From CBFHMJ01 sp965656875 (GTDB lineage: Bacteria; Pseudomonadota; Gammaproteobacteria; Enterobacterales; Alteromonadaceae): a DNA stretch of 64,000 bases. The notes under the pieces are model-generated. The model was not told where the DNA came from. It did no database searches and saw only the letters and a list, made by a program, of their open reading frames with translations. How positions within the stretch are numbered: the first letter of the stretch is position 1; each line of letters begins with the position of its first letter. Made by a program: the position numbers and the translations under genes. Of the stretch, positions 37,601 to 48,100 are shown in pieces. The stretch lies in contig CBFHMJ010000053.1 in the NCBI GenBank assembly GCA_965656875.1, forward strand, positions 11,913 to 75,912. Direction: 5' to 3'.

Positions 37601-38317
37601 TTCTGGAAGTTTTGCAGCCGAACCTTGTAATAGCCTCTGATATAACTGCATGAATTCACGAGCAAAAATATCTGTAGACTGACCATCAGAAGCAATATGA
37701 TGCATCGTCAGGAATAACACGCCTTTGCTTTCCGTTCGCACCACAAATCTGGCGCGAATCATCAAATCCTGACTCAGGTCAAACGGCAGTTTACGTTCAC
37801 TGGCTAACCGGTCAGCGATGCATTGCTGCCATTGTTCTTCCGTAAACGCTCGTCCATCCATCACCGTTAACTGGAATGCGGGTTGAGTCTGAATCACCTG
37901 CACCGGCTGATCATCCTGCATCAGGTAACAGGTGCGAAGCACTTCATGACGTTGAATCAATTGTTGCAACGCCTGTTCAGCAATCGCAGTATCAAATTCA
38001 CCCGTCACCATCCAGCCGGAGACCATGTTGTACTCGGTACTTTGGCCCTGCAAGGTATCGATAAACCACAAACGTTTTTGTGCCTGTGAGAGCGGTAATC
38101 CTTCGCCCGGTTGTCGTTCAGTCCGTTGAATGGCACTCGAATCCGTGACCGCCTGTTCTTGTAAAAACGCCAGTAATGCCGGTTTATGTTCTTTAATCAT
38201 CGCGGCCAGCGCCGGTGTTACTGCACCTTTCGGTGCATCCACTATCAGACGCTCTCCCTGCGCAGATAACCGAATATTCAAATCAGTTAATTGTTGAATC
38301 ACCAGGATAATATTCAT
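31616..38317 (-). CDS. Two-module NRPS (docking-C-A-T-C-A-T), Val then a hydrophobic residue
   Basis: A 2233-residue synthetase. It has a TubC-type docking domain (1-50); module 8 with C motif HHIASDG (His206), A domain core at Thr700 and carrier Ser1112; and module 9 with HHIAIDG (His1300), Thr1779 and carrier Ser2172. The A8 positions read DALWLGGTFK, a known valine pattern. A9 reads DAWMVGAICK, close to Phe-type pockets but altered at several positions, so hydrophobic or aromatic is all I claim. The C-terminus EMDAEFEI fits a short docking tail for the next protein. The ATG overlaps the previous stop (TAATG) with GGAG 5 bases upstream, showing tight coupling. No epimerase or dual C domain is seen. 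Confidence 0.95.
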   Translation of the reverse strand: MNIILVIQQLTDLNIRLSAQGERLIVDAPKGAVTPALAAMIKEHKPALLAFLQEQAVTDSSAIQRTERQPGEGLPLSQAQKRLWFIDTLQGQSTEYNMVSGWMVTGEFDTAIAEQALQQLIQRHEVLRTCYLMQDDQPVQVIQTQPAFQLTVMDGRAFTEEQWQQCIADRLASERKLPFDLSQDLMIRARFVVRTESKGVLFLTMHHIASDGQSTDIFAREFMQLYQRLLQGSAAKLPELTIQYADYAAWQQSEKQQAVIKQQLDWWQQQLDEAPGIHDIPLDFNRPARKQTVGATLSSQLTHQHTEALQTLAKQQGMSLFMLLHAALARVVSVHSGSRDIVIGTPVANRTKAELAPLIGFFVNMLVLRTDTSQQNVQDYLQHIRQVNLDAQAHQDVPFEQLVELQQAGGNAQHSPLFQILLALETAQSDQATDKAGEQANEDTISADKALQFRELTQRQVASRFDLELYASESDNGTRLNWVYDPAIFTADHVRQLADHLVQQLTNFVDHTIASPASDANWHLLSQQEIQQLEQWGNPDTVMPDTQGIIDCFNQQVADRPDAIAVVCGETTLSYQALNQRADSLAWHLQTAGASAGEFIGLCQHRSIEMIVSMLAVLKVGAASVLIDPSYPDSRLKHILSDSGVQRVITHSDYAALSPLAQVETCLFADDEALYQHQALVDLSASLVTPEQAPAYITYTSGTTGLPKGTVVPHSGVIRLVKHCNFMTLDHETRFLHASSVAFDAATLEVWGPLLNGGTCILYPEKYFDLALLNDLLYRQQVSAMWLTTSLFNQWSLERVSLPALNTVLCGGEALDPDAISRAVAWYPQIQFINGYGPTENTTFTCCLRIPADFSGDTQVPIGYPVTSTSVRVLADDLTPVPPGAVGELYTSGAGLALEYLNQPELTAQRFVTGLKDGLSDSQNDNCQCWYKTGDLVRYLPDGSLDFVGRADNQIKIRGFRIELAEIEQNLMQCPGVQQCTVQVRTNEQAVSTGSTLTEKRILAWLVADESVLSQTTESAYLQTLKQQLAQKIPEFMMPVGFMLLPEFPVTINGKLDVRRLPDIDLTQGQGNYRAATTDTEQALVSIWSDLLNIEEQQLSIDANFFELGGHSLLITRLIGEVRKQLNKTLTIGDVFHQPSIAQLAAMLSGADETQLPPVTAVERKPLMPLSDSQRRLWIIDKIQGQSDVYNVEWELTLKPGVDEAVFCSALSWMINRHEILRTTYRERDGEGFQAIQANYSLPVTQHDLTTVSDAEAVQQYKAIYQSVCRAHIDMSTELPIKVALVRFSGGLIRAAGVIHHIAIDGWSMKTFEEELVKACDAFAVEQVPVMIEPALQYADYAVWQQQVVAGDVIEQELNWWQQQLQDIQPLHRLPLDKQRPAERRYQGKQYRGLVPPGLSEALKRFAKKHDASPFMVMQTIFSVFIQRFSNENDVIMGIPVAGRDNPEIATMLGCFVNTLVLRNVINPDATLLEQLLHSKTVLADAYRHQTAPFDLLVEKLQVRRSTAFDPLFQLMFNLREMGNAEQRQVTSGWHGDNPEKFDLTLTVFDYQQQLVLEWSADMDLFTEQTIEHWHSSMVQLMDAVLMQPRSHLASIPAGSDAEIEHWLALTSRAEQPFSEQVLLSELIEYQARQSQERIAIQTADGSVTYQALNQQANRLAHHLINQFHINVGDRVAICLPRGIDFIVATLAILKTGAAYVPVDPSYPEGRIAYMLQDAQVALLIGESDAKQTLTDVSCPMFVMGGENTVLELAAWPGTNPEHSSSPDRSQTPAYVIYTSGTTGKPKGVVVEHRSLVNVLEDTVKQLNIDASSVFYQSTGFGFDASPWVIWSTLMAGGQLIVATNKDFVGELNDWPDVTHLMMTPSMLSMVTPRALPALSTVVVGGEACDVELASRWLPYARFINAYGPTEATICCSMTEITNSDDITLGQPIANSAMLVLDEHLQLKPPGANGELYIAGVCLANGYLNQPEQTEQVFIENPWYRVGMPTYWRRLYRTGDLARYRQDGKFEYMGRVDKQVKIRGFRVEPGEVQQRLMHIQTVNQAVVLPVDGQLAAWITLAEQSVSSDVSHMADSQEQQTRIIRELRNELANDLPDYMLPSTITIVPDIPVNANGKLDIEALPEPTTQSFDDAERTQPETPLEHQLCAIWSSFLKTDALSVTSNFFESGGHSLMAIKLCASISTETGIHVRVNDLFSHATVRQLAEFMTSQSDASAQTTMTASSLEMDAEFEI

Positions 38318-41300
38318 TAAAACTCCAGTTGTTCGAAATCATCTGTCGGACAAGAATCCACCCCAGTGGCGTTCTCGCTGGATTGTCGGAAATCAATAAA
38401 TGCCGCAAGCGTCCTGACCGTGCCATATTGATAAACCTGACGTAGTTCAAGCTGTAGTCCTGTTTGTTGCTGTAGCAGGCTAATAAGGCGTATTAACAGC
38501 AGCGAATGGCCGCCCAGTTCGAAGAAATTACTGTCCAGCCCGATAGCATTCAGTTCGAGCCCTAATAACCCGGCCCAGATTGCCGCGACGGTTTGTTCCG
38601 TTTCGCTTTCTGGTGCAGCCAGTGCTGCGCCCGATTGTTCAGAAGGTTCAGGTAAGGCTTTACGGTCAATTTTGCCGTTTGGCGTCAATGCAAATTCATC
38701 AACAAGAAGTAAAACTGAAGGCACCATGTAAGCTGGTAAACGACGCTCCAGTTCGATCATCACCGTAGTGATTAACGCACTGGCTGACGATGTATCCGGT
38801 TCAACAGGCGTTTGCTCAACCACGGCTGGCTGAATCCAGCCAACCAGTCTCGCAGGCTCCTGACCGTTTTGATGCAAGGCCACACAGGCCTGTTGCACGT
38901 TCGGCAACTGCTGCAACGTTCGCTCAATTTCACCCAACTCAATCCGGAAACCTCGTAACTTGATTTGGTTGTCCACCCGACCAATAAAGTCAATCGAACC
39001 ATCGCTGGCATAACGCACCAAATCGCCGGTTTTATACATACGCTGCGCCCCGTCATGCGCGAACGGGTTGCGAACAAATGCCTTTGCCGTTTGCTCAGGC
39101 TTGTTGTGATAACCCAGCGCCAGCCCTGCACCTGCGATGCACAATTCCCCCAATGCGCCATCAGGCGCGGGTAGACCGTGCGGGTCCAGCACATAAACCT
39201 GAGTATTCGCCAGTGGGAAGCCAATACTTTGCTTAAAGGCCGGATCAACTTCACGAATCAAGGTGTCAACCGAGTATTCGGTCGGGCCGTATGCATTGAA
39301 TAATCGAGGTTTTGGATCAGACAATTCGAAGAATATCTGTACCGCTTCTTCGCTGAGTTTTTCACCACCGACCGAGATCATGCGAATGCAGGACGCGGGT
39401 TGTCGGTTGTTATCCGCCATTAAGGCATGGAAAAAAGAGGTAGGAAGATTCAGTACTGATGCCTGATATCGCTCACAGTACTGCCAGAATGCATCACCAA
39501 CCTGCATCCATTCGTCGGACCGTAAAATCAGGCCGCAACCATTGCATAATGCGCCAAAAATCTCCTCGACTGACATGTCAAAACTGAACGATGCAAACTG
39601 AACAACACGGTCTTCAGGCGTTAGCTGATAGCGTTCCTGTAGTGAAATCGCGAGGTTCAATACCCCTTGATGCGGGATCGCGACGCCTTTTGGTTGCCCG
39701 GTCGAACCCGAGGTGTAAATCATGTAAGCAACGAGCGTATCCGGTGATTCATTCAGCGTAATCGCTGATGTGGGATACGAAGAAAGATCGAGCGTGTCAC
39801 TGAAACAACAGGGAACAGACTGTGCAAAGCTCAGTTGATCAGTAAGATCCTGTGCCGTCAGCACACGTTTCAGTCCGGCATCAGCCGTGATATACGCCAG
39901 TCGTTCTTGCGGATAAGCGGTATCCAGCGGCACATACGCTGCGCCCACTTTCAGAATCGCAAACGTCGCAACCATCATCGGAATACTGCGAAGATGATAA
40001 ATGCCGACAAAATCACCTGGCACAATTCCCTGTTCTTTCAGGTAGTGAGCCAGTTGACTGGATTGGTGATCCAGTTGTTGCCAGCTCATGGTTTCATCTT
40101 CATGCCACAGCGCTATATCATTCGGCTTTTGCTGCGCGATGCGTTGGATCTGGTCCTGAATCAACCCGTCAGGTAATGACACACTGGTTTGATTCGGTTC
40201 ATGTACCAAACCATGCCATTCCGCAGGAGAGAACATCGACATATCACTGATTTGAGTGTCGTGTAGCGTCTGTTCACCGTCCAGATCAGCAAAACCCGTG
40301 AGTAATTGCAGGTAGTGATTGCACATTTGGGTCATTTGTTCATGACTGAATAAATCCCGGTCATAAATCCAGCTTACGGTAAATCCATCACTACCGCCGT
40401 GAACACCAATATCCAGATCGAACTTGGCGACGGTATGAGTCAGGCCGTCCGTTGCTTCACGAGAAACACTGTTAATCCCGGCAAACTCAAGCCCGTCGAG
40501 TGATACATCCTGTTGCTCACCGCCAACTGACGACACTGAACCGGTGGAATCGTAGCTAAACATGATCTGAAACAGCGGCGAATGGTTGAGCGAGCGCTCA
40601 GTCACACAATGTTCAACCAACTGTTCGAAAGGAATATCCTGATGGGTTTGTGCGCCAAGATGTGTGTCCCGTACCTGACGGAAGTAATTCGCTAACGTTG
40701 TATTCTCCGTATTCAGACGTAACACCACCGTGTTGACGAATAAACCGATTAACGACTCAACATCCTGATGCAGCCGATTGGCGACAGGCGTTCCCATCAC
40801 GATATCGGTGCTGGCTGAATGACGAGAAAAGACTAACGCCAACACGCCATGAAATAACATAAACGGGGTGATTTGTAGCTGACTGGCCAGGGTTCGTAAT
40901 CGCGCACTGACATCGCTCGTCAGCGCGGTTTTGATTTGTATCCCCTGATAACGCTGGTCAGCCGGTCTGGAATTCGCCAGTGGCAAGCTGTGAACACCCG
41001 GTACGTCATCCAGTTGCTGCAACCAGTAGCTGACCTGCTGCTGTAATACGTCACCTTGTAACCAGTTCCGTTGCCAGTTTGCATAATCCAGGTATTGAAC
41101 AGCCAGCGGTGGCAAGAGTGTATCGACATCATCACGCTGCGATTCATTTGTCGCAAAATGACGATAAAGACGAGTAAATTCCTGCACCAGTCGTTGATTC
41201 GACCAACCATCAGAGGCGATATGATGCAGGTTTAACAGCAAGACAAAATCGTTGTCAGCCAACTGCACAACACTGGCGCGGATTTTTAACGGCGTTGCCA

Positions 41301-44300
41301 GATCAAAACAGAACTGTCGTTCAGCGTTAATCAGTTGTTCGATTTGCTTCTCTTGTTGCGGCTTGCCCGTTAAATCAACCCGTTGCACAGAAAACACCAC
41401 GTTGTCAGCAACGCGCTGCACTATCAGATCGTCATGATTGTGGAATGAGGTTCTCAGGGTTTCGTGGCGCTGCACGATAGTTTGTAATGCCTGTTCAACG
41501 GCGTCGATATTCAACGGACCGGAAACCCGCCAGGCTTTCGGCATGTTGTATTCCGGACTGCCGCCTTGTAAGGCATCGATATACCACATCCGTTGTTGGG
41601 CAAACGAGGTGATAAACCCCTGCTCCGATGCCATCGAATCCTGACGACTTACCCGTTCAATGTCACCGCGAATGAAACCGCCTTGTTGTTGTTCACACTG
41701 GTTTGCAAGCGCTTGCAATGTCGCCTGTTCAAAAACCTGTTCGACCGTTAATTCAATATCCAGCAAGGCACGAATCTGAGACAGCAAACGGATCACCAGT
41801 AAAGAATGTCCACCCAGCTCAAAGAAGTCACTTTGACGATGAAGGTCCGCGACCGGGATAGTCAGTAACACCGACCAGATTTCCGCGAGTGTCTTCTCAG
41901 TGTCTGTAGCGGGTTTATCAACGTCTGCGTGATCGATTGCTGAACCTGGAACGATGGCTGGCAGTTGACCACGGTCCAGTTTGCCGTTGGATTTAAGCGG
42001 TAATTTGTCCAGGCAAACGACCTGTGCAGGCACCATATAACCTGGCATTAGCCGGGTTAACGCCTGACGAATCTGGCGCTCATCAGCTTTATGCTGAGTA
42101 GCTGGAACAACATAAGCCACCAGGGTTGATTGCGGCTTGTTTGCCCCATCACGATGGCCAACCTGATGACCGTTAACAACGACAGCACCCTGCGCGACCA
42201 GCTCACACTGATTCAACCAGTACTCGACTTCGGCCAGCTCTACCCGATAACCACGGATTTTCACTTGTTGATCGATACGCCCCAGGAATATCAGTTCGCC
42301 CGATGGCAGTAATCGTACTTTGTCGCCCGTGCGATAAAATCGCTCAGCCGGTGCATCAGTAAAAGACGTTGTTACAAACTTATCTGCGGTTAACGATGGA
42401 TTGTTTAAGTATCCCGCAGCAACACCAGCACCGCTCACCCATAATTCACCCACAGCCCCTGCAGGTAATAAATCACCGGATTTGGATACCACAACACCGT
42501 GTTGTCCGGGCAGAAATTCACCCAGCGGCATCAACGCAAAGTCGTCGTCCAGTGTGAGTTCAGTAGCGCAGCAACCAATAGTGGTTTCAGTTGGGCCGAA
42601 ATGATGAATCAGCCGCGTTGATGACGGGTTATTCGTCGTTTGGTTATGTTGTAGACAATGTTGTAGAAAATGTCGTAGCTTTTGCTGTGTCTGGCTGTCG
42701 GATTTCTCGCCGCCAATAATCACCGTATGAGCGAACACAGAATCATCCTGTGCCGGATACAACCCCGCAAAGTGAGACGGTGTCATTTTGAGTAAATCCA
42801 GCGGCTGACGACGGAGATAATCCTGCATAAAAGTCGCATCAACGATTTGTTGTTCGTTGAAAACATGTAAAGTGCCACCGACCATCAAACTGAGGAATAA
42901 CGCGGTATTACCGAGATCGGTTGCGATACTGGTCACCAGGCCGTAGTTCAGACCGTGCGCGATATTGAATCGGGCTTGCATTCCCAGGGTGTAATTCACC
43001 AGATTACGGTGAGTGACCAACACACCTTTCGGCGTGCCTGTGGTGCCAGAGGTATAGATGATGTAAGCCACACGGTCATTATTTTCAGCCAGCTCAATGG
43101 CTTGAGATGACTGTTCCGCCAATAAATGTTGAATCAGCGGATCGTCCAGATTAAGTTGCTGTGTCGCCGTGCAGCCCACAAATTTTGCCGCCAGCGGCTG
43201 ATCCGTGATCACAATATCCAACCCGGCATCCTGCACCATCCAGTGCGCTCGTGCTTCAGGTAATCCGGCATCAATCGGCACATACGCCGAGCCAGTCTTT
43301 AACACGGCCAGAATACTTAACAGCGTCGCAACGCCAGGTTTTACGCTAATGCCAATTCGACCATTATCCGTTGCGCCAACCTCGATTAAGTAATGAGCCA
43401 GTTGATTCGCACGTTGATCCAGTTCTGCATAACTCAGTGACTCATCGCCCACCACCAAAGCTCTGTCATCGCCCTGTCGTTGAGCGTGTTTTTCAAACCA
43501 GCGTTGTACACCAAACGCGCTGTCGGCGGGCAATTCAGCCACGGATTCAACCTCGGTGTGAATCGAGGTAATGTCAGTAGAGACGGGAAAGAGTTGTTGC
43601 AAAGAGGTCGTTGCTACCGTGTCAGGCGAAATCGCCAACAAGCGATCAATCATCGTCAGCAGATAGTCATTGAACGAGGTAATGGTTTGCGCGTTGAACA
43701 GTCGGGTATCAAACCGCCAGTTAAGTTGACCACCCTGTTCATGCAATTGCGCTTCAATCGTTAAATCAAACTTCACCAGTGCCTGCGATTCCAGCGCCTG
43801 ACTACGTTGTTCTATTCGTTGACTTGCACTGGTCGCCTGGCCGGTGTTATCTGTCGTTAACATTAACTGAAACAGCGGATTGTGCGCCGTTGTATGTTCA
43901 GGCTTGAGGGTTTCAACCAACATATCAAACGGAATATGCTGATGCTGTTGTGCGGTTAAATGCGTCGTGCGCAACTGGTCAATAAACGCCGAGACTGACG
44001 TATCAGACAATTTGTCTTGCGGGATTTGAAGGCGTAACACCAGGGTATTAATAAAACAGCCCACGATGTCCTGCATTTCGGCAGTTTGACGATTCGCCAC
44101 TGGCACGCCAATCACGCTGTCACTGTCGCCACTGAAACGCGCGAACACCAGAGCCACCAGACCATGCAATAACATAAACGGTGTTACACCCAGTTGGTTC
44201 GCTCGATTGATCAAGGTCGAACACGTTTTGTGGTCCAGCGTTTGGGTTAACAACGCGCCCTGATTTTGCTTGCGCTTCGGTCGCACATAATCCAGCGGTA

Positions 44301-45141
44301 AACCATGAACGGCGGGTAAATCAGCCAGTTGCTGTTGCCACCAGGCAAGCGATGTCTCAAACGCGGGTGTATCACGCAATGCATGTTGCCACAGCGCAAA
44401 ATCCGCATATTGCAAGGTATCTTCTGACGGCGTTACTACGTCTCCGGCAGCCAGTTGCTGGTAAATCGACTGAAACTGCTGATGCAATGTGTTCATCGAC
44501 CAGCCATCGACCGCAATATGGTGAATACCAATCACCAGCTGTCGCTCACCGTTTTTAGTGGTGATTAATGCTGCTCGAAAAGGGATCTCATTGTCGAGTT
44601 GAAACGGCTTTGCCAGGAATGTTGAAATCCGCTCTCGCGCTGCCTGAGCATCAGACACCATAAATTGCGCCATAGTCGGTACATCATCAGTAACTATTTG
44701 AAAAGCTCCAATAATGTCTTCCCGATAAACAGTCCGCAATGCGTCGGATTGTCGCACTAACTGCACCAGCGCCTGAGCAATAAGCTCATCCTTCATTGAT
44801 GCCCCAACTGGCGTAATTAACGACAAATGATACTCAGGGCTGGCCCCATTCATGCGGTCAATAAACCACAAACGCTGCTGCGACCAGGACAAAGGAATTC
44901 GTGTCACTGAATCCCGTTGCCGTGTTAACGGTGGTAAAACCACCGGTTCCGCTATCGCTGTTTCCGATTGAGCAAGCGCTGATAAATGCGGCACCAGCGC
45001 CTGCTTATTTTCCCGAATCAAGGTTGCCAGTTCAGGGGTGATCGCGCCGGGTTCGGCGCGAGTTTTCAGTTTTCCCTCGTCAACGAAGACCTGAATGCCA
45101 GCCTGGGCAAGGGTGTTAACAAGTTGATTCATGGCTACCAT
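38317..45141 (-). CDS. Two-module NRPS (docking-C-A-T-C-A-T), Asp then an unassigned residue
   Basis: A 2274-residue synthetase. A TubC-type docking domain leads to module 6: C motif HHIAVDG (His207), A core Thr697, carrier Ser1113. Module 7 follows: HHIASDG (His1306), Thr1810, carrier Ser2213. The A6 positions read DLTKIGHIGK, the accepted aspartate signature, with the unusual A4 region IATDLGNTALF found in Asp/Asn activators. A7 reads about DMENSGAVDK; the DMEN start occurs in ornithine-type pockets but the rest differs, so it stays open. The Asp loaded here is the natural target for the SyrP-like oxygenases downstream. The tail DFEQLEF would dock to the next protein. Its ATG overlaps the upstream stop by 7 nt, with GGAAG 7 bases before it. 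Confidence 0.95.
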   Translation of the reverse strand: MVAMNQLVNTLAQAGIQVFVDEGKLKTRAEPGAITPELATLIRENKQALVPHLSALAQSETAIAEPVVLPPLTRQRDSVTRIPLSWSQQRLWFIDRMNGASPEYHLSLITPVGASMKDELIAQALVQLVRQSDALRTVYREDIIGAFQIVTDDVPTMAQFMVSDAQAARERISTFLAKPFQLDNEIPFRAALITTKNGERQLVIGIHHIAVDGWSMNTLHQQFQSIYQQLAAGDVVTPSEDTLQYADFALWQHALRDTPAFETSLAWWQQQLADLPAVHGLPLDYVRPKRKQNQGALLTQTLDHKTCSTLINRANQLGVTPFMLLHGLVALVFARFSGDSDSVIGVPVANRQTAEMQDIVGCFINTLVLRLQIPQDKLSDTSVSAFIDQLRTTHLTAQQHQHIPFDMLVETLKPEHTTAHNPLFQLMLTTDNTGQATSASQRIEQRSQALESQALVKFDLTIEAQLHEQGGQLNWRFDTRLFNAQTITSFNDYLLTMIDRLLAISPDTVATTSLQQLFPVSTDITSIHTEVESVAELPADSAFGVQRWFEKHAQRQGDDRALVVGDESLSYAELDQRANQLAHYLIEVGATDNGRIGISVKPGVATLLSILAVLKTGSAYVPIDAGLPEARAHWMVQDAGLDIVITDQPLAAKFVGCTATQQLNLDDPLIQHLLAEQSSQAIELAENNDRVAYIIYTSGTTGTPKGVLVTHRNLVNYTLGMQARFNIAHGLNYGLVTSIATDLGNTALFLSLMVGGTLHVFNEQQIVDATFMQDYLRRQPLDLLKMTPSHFAGLYPAQDDSVFAHTVIIGGEKSDSQTQQKLRHFLQHCLQHNQTTNNPSSTRLIHHFGPTETTIGCCATELTLDDDFALMPLGEFLPGQHGVVVSKSGDLLPAGAVGELWVSGAGVAAGYLNNPSLTADKFVTTSFTDAPAERFYRTGDKVRLLPSGELIFLGRIDQQVKIRGYRVELAEVEYWLNQCELVAQGAVVVNGHQVGHRDGANKPQSTLVAYVVPATQHKADERQIRQALTRLMPGYMVPAQVVCLDKLPLKSNGKLDRGQLPAIVPGSAIDHADVDKPATDTEKTLAEIWSVLLTIPVADLHRQSDFFELGGHSLLVIRLLSQIRALLDIELTVEQVFEQATLQALANQCEQQQGGFIRGDIERVSRQDSMASEQGFITSFAQQRMWYIDALQGGSPEYNMPKAWRVSGPLNIDAVEQALQTIVQRHETLRTSFHNHDDLIVQRVADNVVFSVQRVDLTGKPQQEKQIEQLINAERQFCFDLATPLKIRASVVQLADNDFVLLLNLHHIASDGWSNQRLVQEFTRLYRHFATNESQRDDVDTLLPPLAVQYLDYANWQRNWLQGDVLQQQVSYWLQQLDDVPGVHSLPLANSRPADQRYQGIQIKTALTSDVSARLRTLASQLQITPFMLFHGVLALVFSRHSASTDIVMGTPVANRLHQDVESLIGLFVNTVVLRLNTENTTLANYFRQVRDTHLGAQTHQDIPFEQLVEHCVTERSLNHSPLFQIMFSYDSTGSVSSVGGEQQDVSLDGLEFAGINSVSREATDGLTHTVAKFDLDIGVHGGSDGFTVSWIYDRDLFSHEQMTQMCNHYLQLLTGFADLDGEQTLHDTQISDMSMFSPAEWHGLVHEPNQTSVSLPDGLIQDQIQRIAQQKPNDIALWHEDETMSWQQLDHQSSQLAHYLKEQGIVPGDFVGIYHLRSIPMMVATFAILKVGAAYVPLDTAYPQERLAYITADAGLKRVLTAQDLTDQLSFAQSVPCCFSDTLDLSSYPTSAITLNESPDTLVAYMIYTSGSTGQPKGVAIPHQGVLNLAISLQERYQLTPEDRVVQFASFSFDMSVEEIFGALCNGCGLILRSDEWMQVGDAFWQYCERYQASVLNLPTSFFHALMADNNRQPASCIRMISVGGEKLSEEAVQIFFELSDPKPRLFNAYGPTEYSVDTLIREVDPAFKQSIGFPLANTQVYVLDPHGLPAPDGALGELCIAGAGLALGYHNKPEQTAKAFVRNPFAHDGAQRMYKTGDLVRYASDGSIDFIGRVDNQIKLRGFRIELGEIERTLQQLPNVQQACVALHQNGQEPARLVGWIQPAVVEQTPVEPDTSSASALITTVMIELERRLPAYMVPSVLLLVDEFALTPNGKIDRKALPEPSEQSGAALAAPESETEQTVAAIWAGLLGLELNAIGLDSNFFELGGHSLLLIRLISLLQQQTGLQLELRQVYQYGTVRTLAAFIDFRQSSENATGVDSCPTDDFEQLEF

Positions 45142-48100
45142 TCGATTTCTTCCATAGATGAGTTATCAGATTGAGTAGTACCCGGACCTGTTGATGTACC
45201 CGTGTTGCTGGATAAATCACGTTGTTCGTCGATATGTGCCGCTAATGCACGAATATCCGGATGAACGAACACGGCCTGAATACTGATGGTGAGAGAAAGT
45301 TGTTTAGTGATTTCTGCAACCGCACGGACGACTGACAGTGAGTGAGCGCCGAGGGCAAACAGATTGGCGGTTACGCTGATATCTTGCGCAGGTTTTGACA
45401 GGATTTCGCCCCAGATAGCACACAGGGTTTGCTCAGTATCGCTGGTAGGTGTGACATAGCCACTATCAGCCAGCTCCGTCACATCCAGTGCCATCAAGGC
45501 TTTTTTATCAACTTTGCCGTTCGGCGTGAGTGGTAATTCATCCAACACGATGAACACACCTGGCACCATATACACAGGCAAATTGACTCTGAGTTCAGCA
45601 TCAACCCGGGCAATCAGTGCTTGATCGCTGATGCCGTCGTCAGACGAATCAGCATTTGGTTCAGCGACCAGATAACCCACCATGTACAGGCTGCCCGCCG
45701 CATCAGTTTTTGTGACAACAGCGGCTTCTGCGATGACATCGCTTTGTAACAGGCGGTTTTCCACTTCGCCCATTTCAATCCGCATACCTCGAACTTTCGC
45801 CTGTTGATCCAGTCGGCCCAGATATTCAAACAGGTTATCCGGCGACAATCGCACCAAATCACCTGTCCGATACATCCGCTGCGGCGCTAAGCCCGGCAAA
45901 CTGACCGTGACAAAACGTTCTGCCGTGAGTTCGTCACGATTGAGATAACCCGCAGCCAGGCCATTACCCGCCACGTACAATTCACCGACACAACCAGCTG
46001 GCACCAGCCGTTGATGCTGATCCAGCACAAATAACTGCGTACCAGATACCGGACGTCCGATATTGTTGTAGCCACCAGGCTGACGGTGAGAACAAGTGGT
46101 ATAAGTGGTATCTTCCGATGGGCCGTACAAGTCATAGACCCGTTGAACACCCGCATCGTAAAGCTGTTCAACCAGCTGTTGTTGTAACAACTCACCCGCC
46201 AGATTGACGGTGATTAATGAAGCCGGTAATGCGCGTTGTTCAAGCAACGCCTGAATTGCTGAAGGCACCGTGTTGATCAGGGTTACACCGTCAGCCACAT
46301 TCTGTTCTACCAGGTCCAGAATCGAGCGCACCATCACAATGCTGCCACCATGACTGAGCGGCACAAACATTTCGAATATCGAGAGATCGAAACAGACTGA
46401 AGTCGTTGCCAGTACGCCCGCCAGCTCTTCACGACTGAATCGAGTTGCAGCCCATTCCATCAGGGCAACAGCACTGTGGTGACGGATCACAACGCCTTTC
46501 GGCTTCCCGGTAGACCCCGAGGTGTAAATAACATAGGCTGCTGAATCTTCAGCAACATCAACCGGTGTTGTAATTGGTGACGCCAATGAAATTTGCTGTT
46601 GCACAGCATCATCATCCAGCGCAATACCGGTGATAGACTCGTTAAGTCGTGACAGCAGAGACGTTTGAGTCAACACATGACTCAGGCCGGTATCTTCAAC
46701 AATAAAATCGATCCGGGACACCGGGTACTCAGGATCAAGCGGCACATACGTTCGCCCGGCTTTTAACACCGCCAGGATGCTCACGACCATGTTGATACCA
46801 CGGTCCATAAACACACCAACAAACTGTGCACGATCGTCCAGTTGTTGCTTCAGATATCCCGTAAGCTGCTCAGCACGATTATTCAGTTCAGCATAACTCA
46901 GTGTTTGCTCACCAAATCGCAGCGCCGGGCTGTCCGGTTGCTGCTGCACCTGTTGTTCAAAGAAGTGTTGCAGAGGAACATCGCTGACCGTTGCCACACT
47001 GCCCGAAACTGCCATCAATTGCTGTGATTCAGCCGCTGGCAATAACGGTAAACGACACGCCAGGTCAGGCGTTTGCTGCGATGTATCCAGCGCATTCAGC
47101 AACTGAGTCACCGCCTGTTCAAGATAAGCATTTACCCGGTCAGCACCAACCTGCTCTGCGATTTGCGCACTGAAACTGACACGGGTGCCATAATCATTGA
47201 CCGACAACATAAACGGATAATTGGTCCGTTCATGACCACCAAATCGTTCGATCTGAACCTGTGACATAGCGCCGTCTTCACCCTCCGGCAGCTCCATATG
47301 TCGGTAATTCAACAAGGCCGAAAACAGCGGCATATCTGCCGGAACTGAGCTGTATTGCTTCACTTCGTACAACGGCGCATGTTCATACTGCATAACATTC
47401 AACAAGTTATGTTCGACATCATGCAGTAACGCTGCCGCAGGCTGAGCCAGATTTACCCGTAGTGGTAAGGTGTTCATAAACAAACCAACAGAGTCTGTTT
47501 TATTATCGCTGTCGAATGAACGGCCCGATAACACGGTGCCGAACAACACATCATCCCGATCACTACACCAACCGACGACCATCGCCCAGGCTGCATGGAA
47601 CAGAATGGCCGAACTGGTTCGCTGAGCGCTGGCGTGTTCGCGAATGCGAGTCGTTAGCGCTTCAGACAGTTCTAATACGGCTTTATCAATATGCTGTCCA
47701 CTGCCTGCAACATCCGTCAGGCCAAACGGTAACGTTGGCTCATCAACCTGTTGTAGCGTGTCACGGAAATATTCCTGATAAGGCTGCTGTGTGGCCTGAT
47801 GCTGAATCCAGGCAATGAAGTGGCGATACTGGCGCGGTTCATGGGTTGCGACTATGCCGCGTTGTAAGAAGTCGCCTACTTCCTGATGGATATTTTCAAA
47901 GGAAATATGGTCGATAAAGATGTGATGACACTTAAGCGCAACATAGAATTTGCCAGCTGCATTATCGGTAACAACCTCCATCGTAATGCCAGGCTGACAA
48001 GCCAGATCTAACCACTGTTCACCTGGGGCAATCAGTTGTTCCACCTGTTGTTGCGGTGTCAGATTTTCAGCCCGCTCCACAAAGTTAATAGTGACTCTGG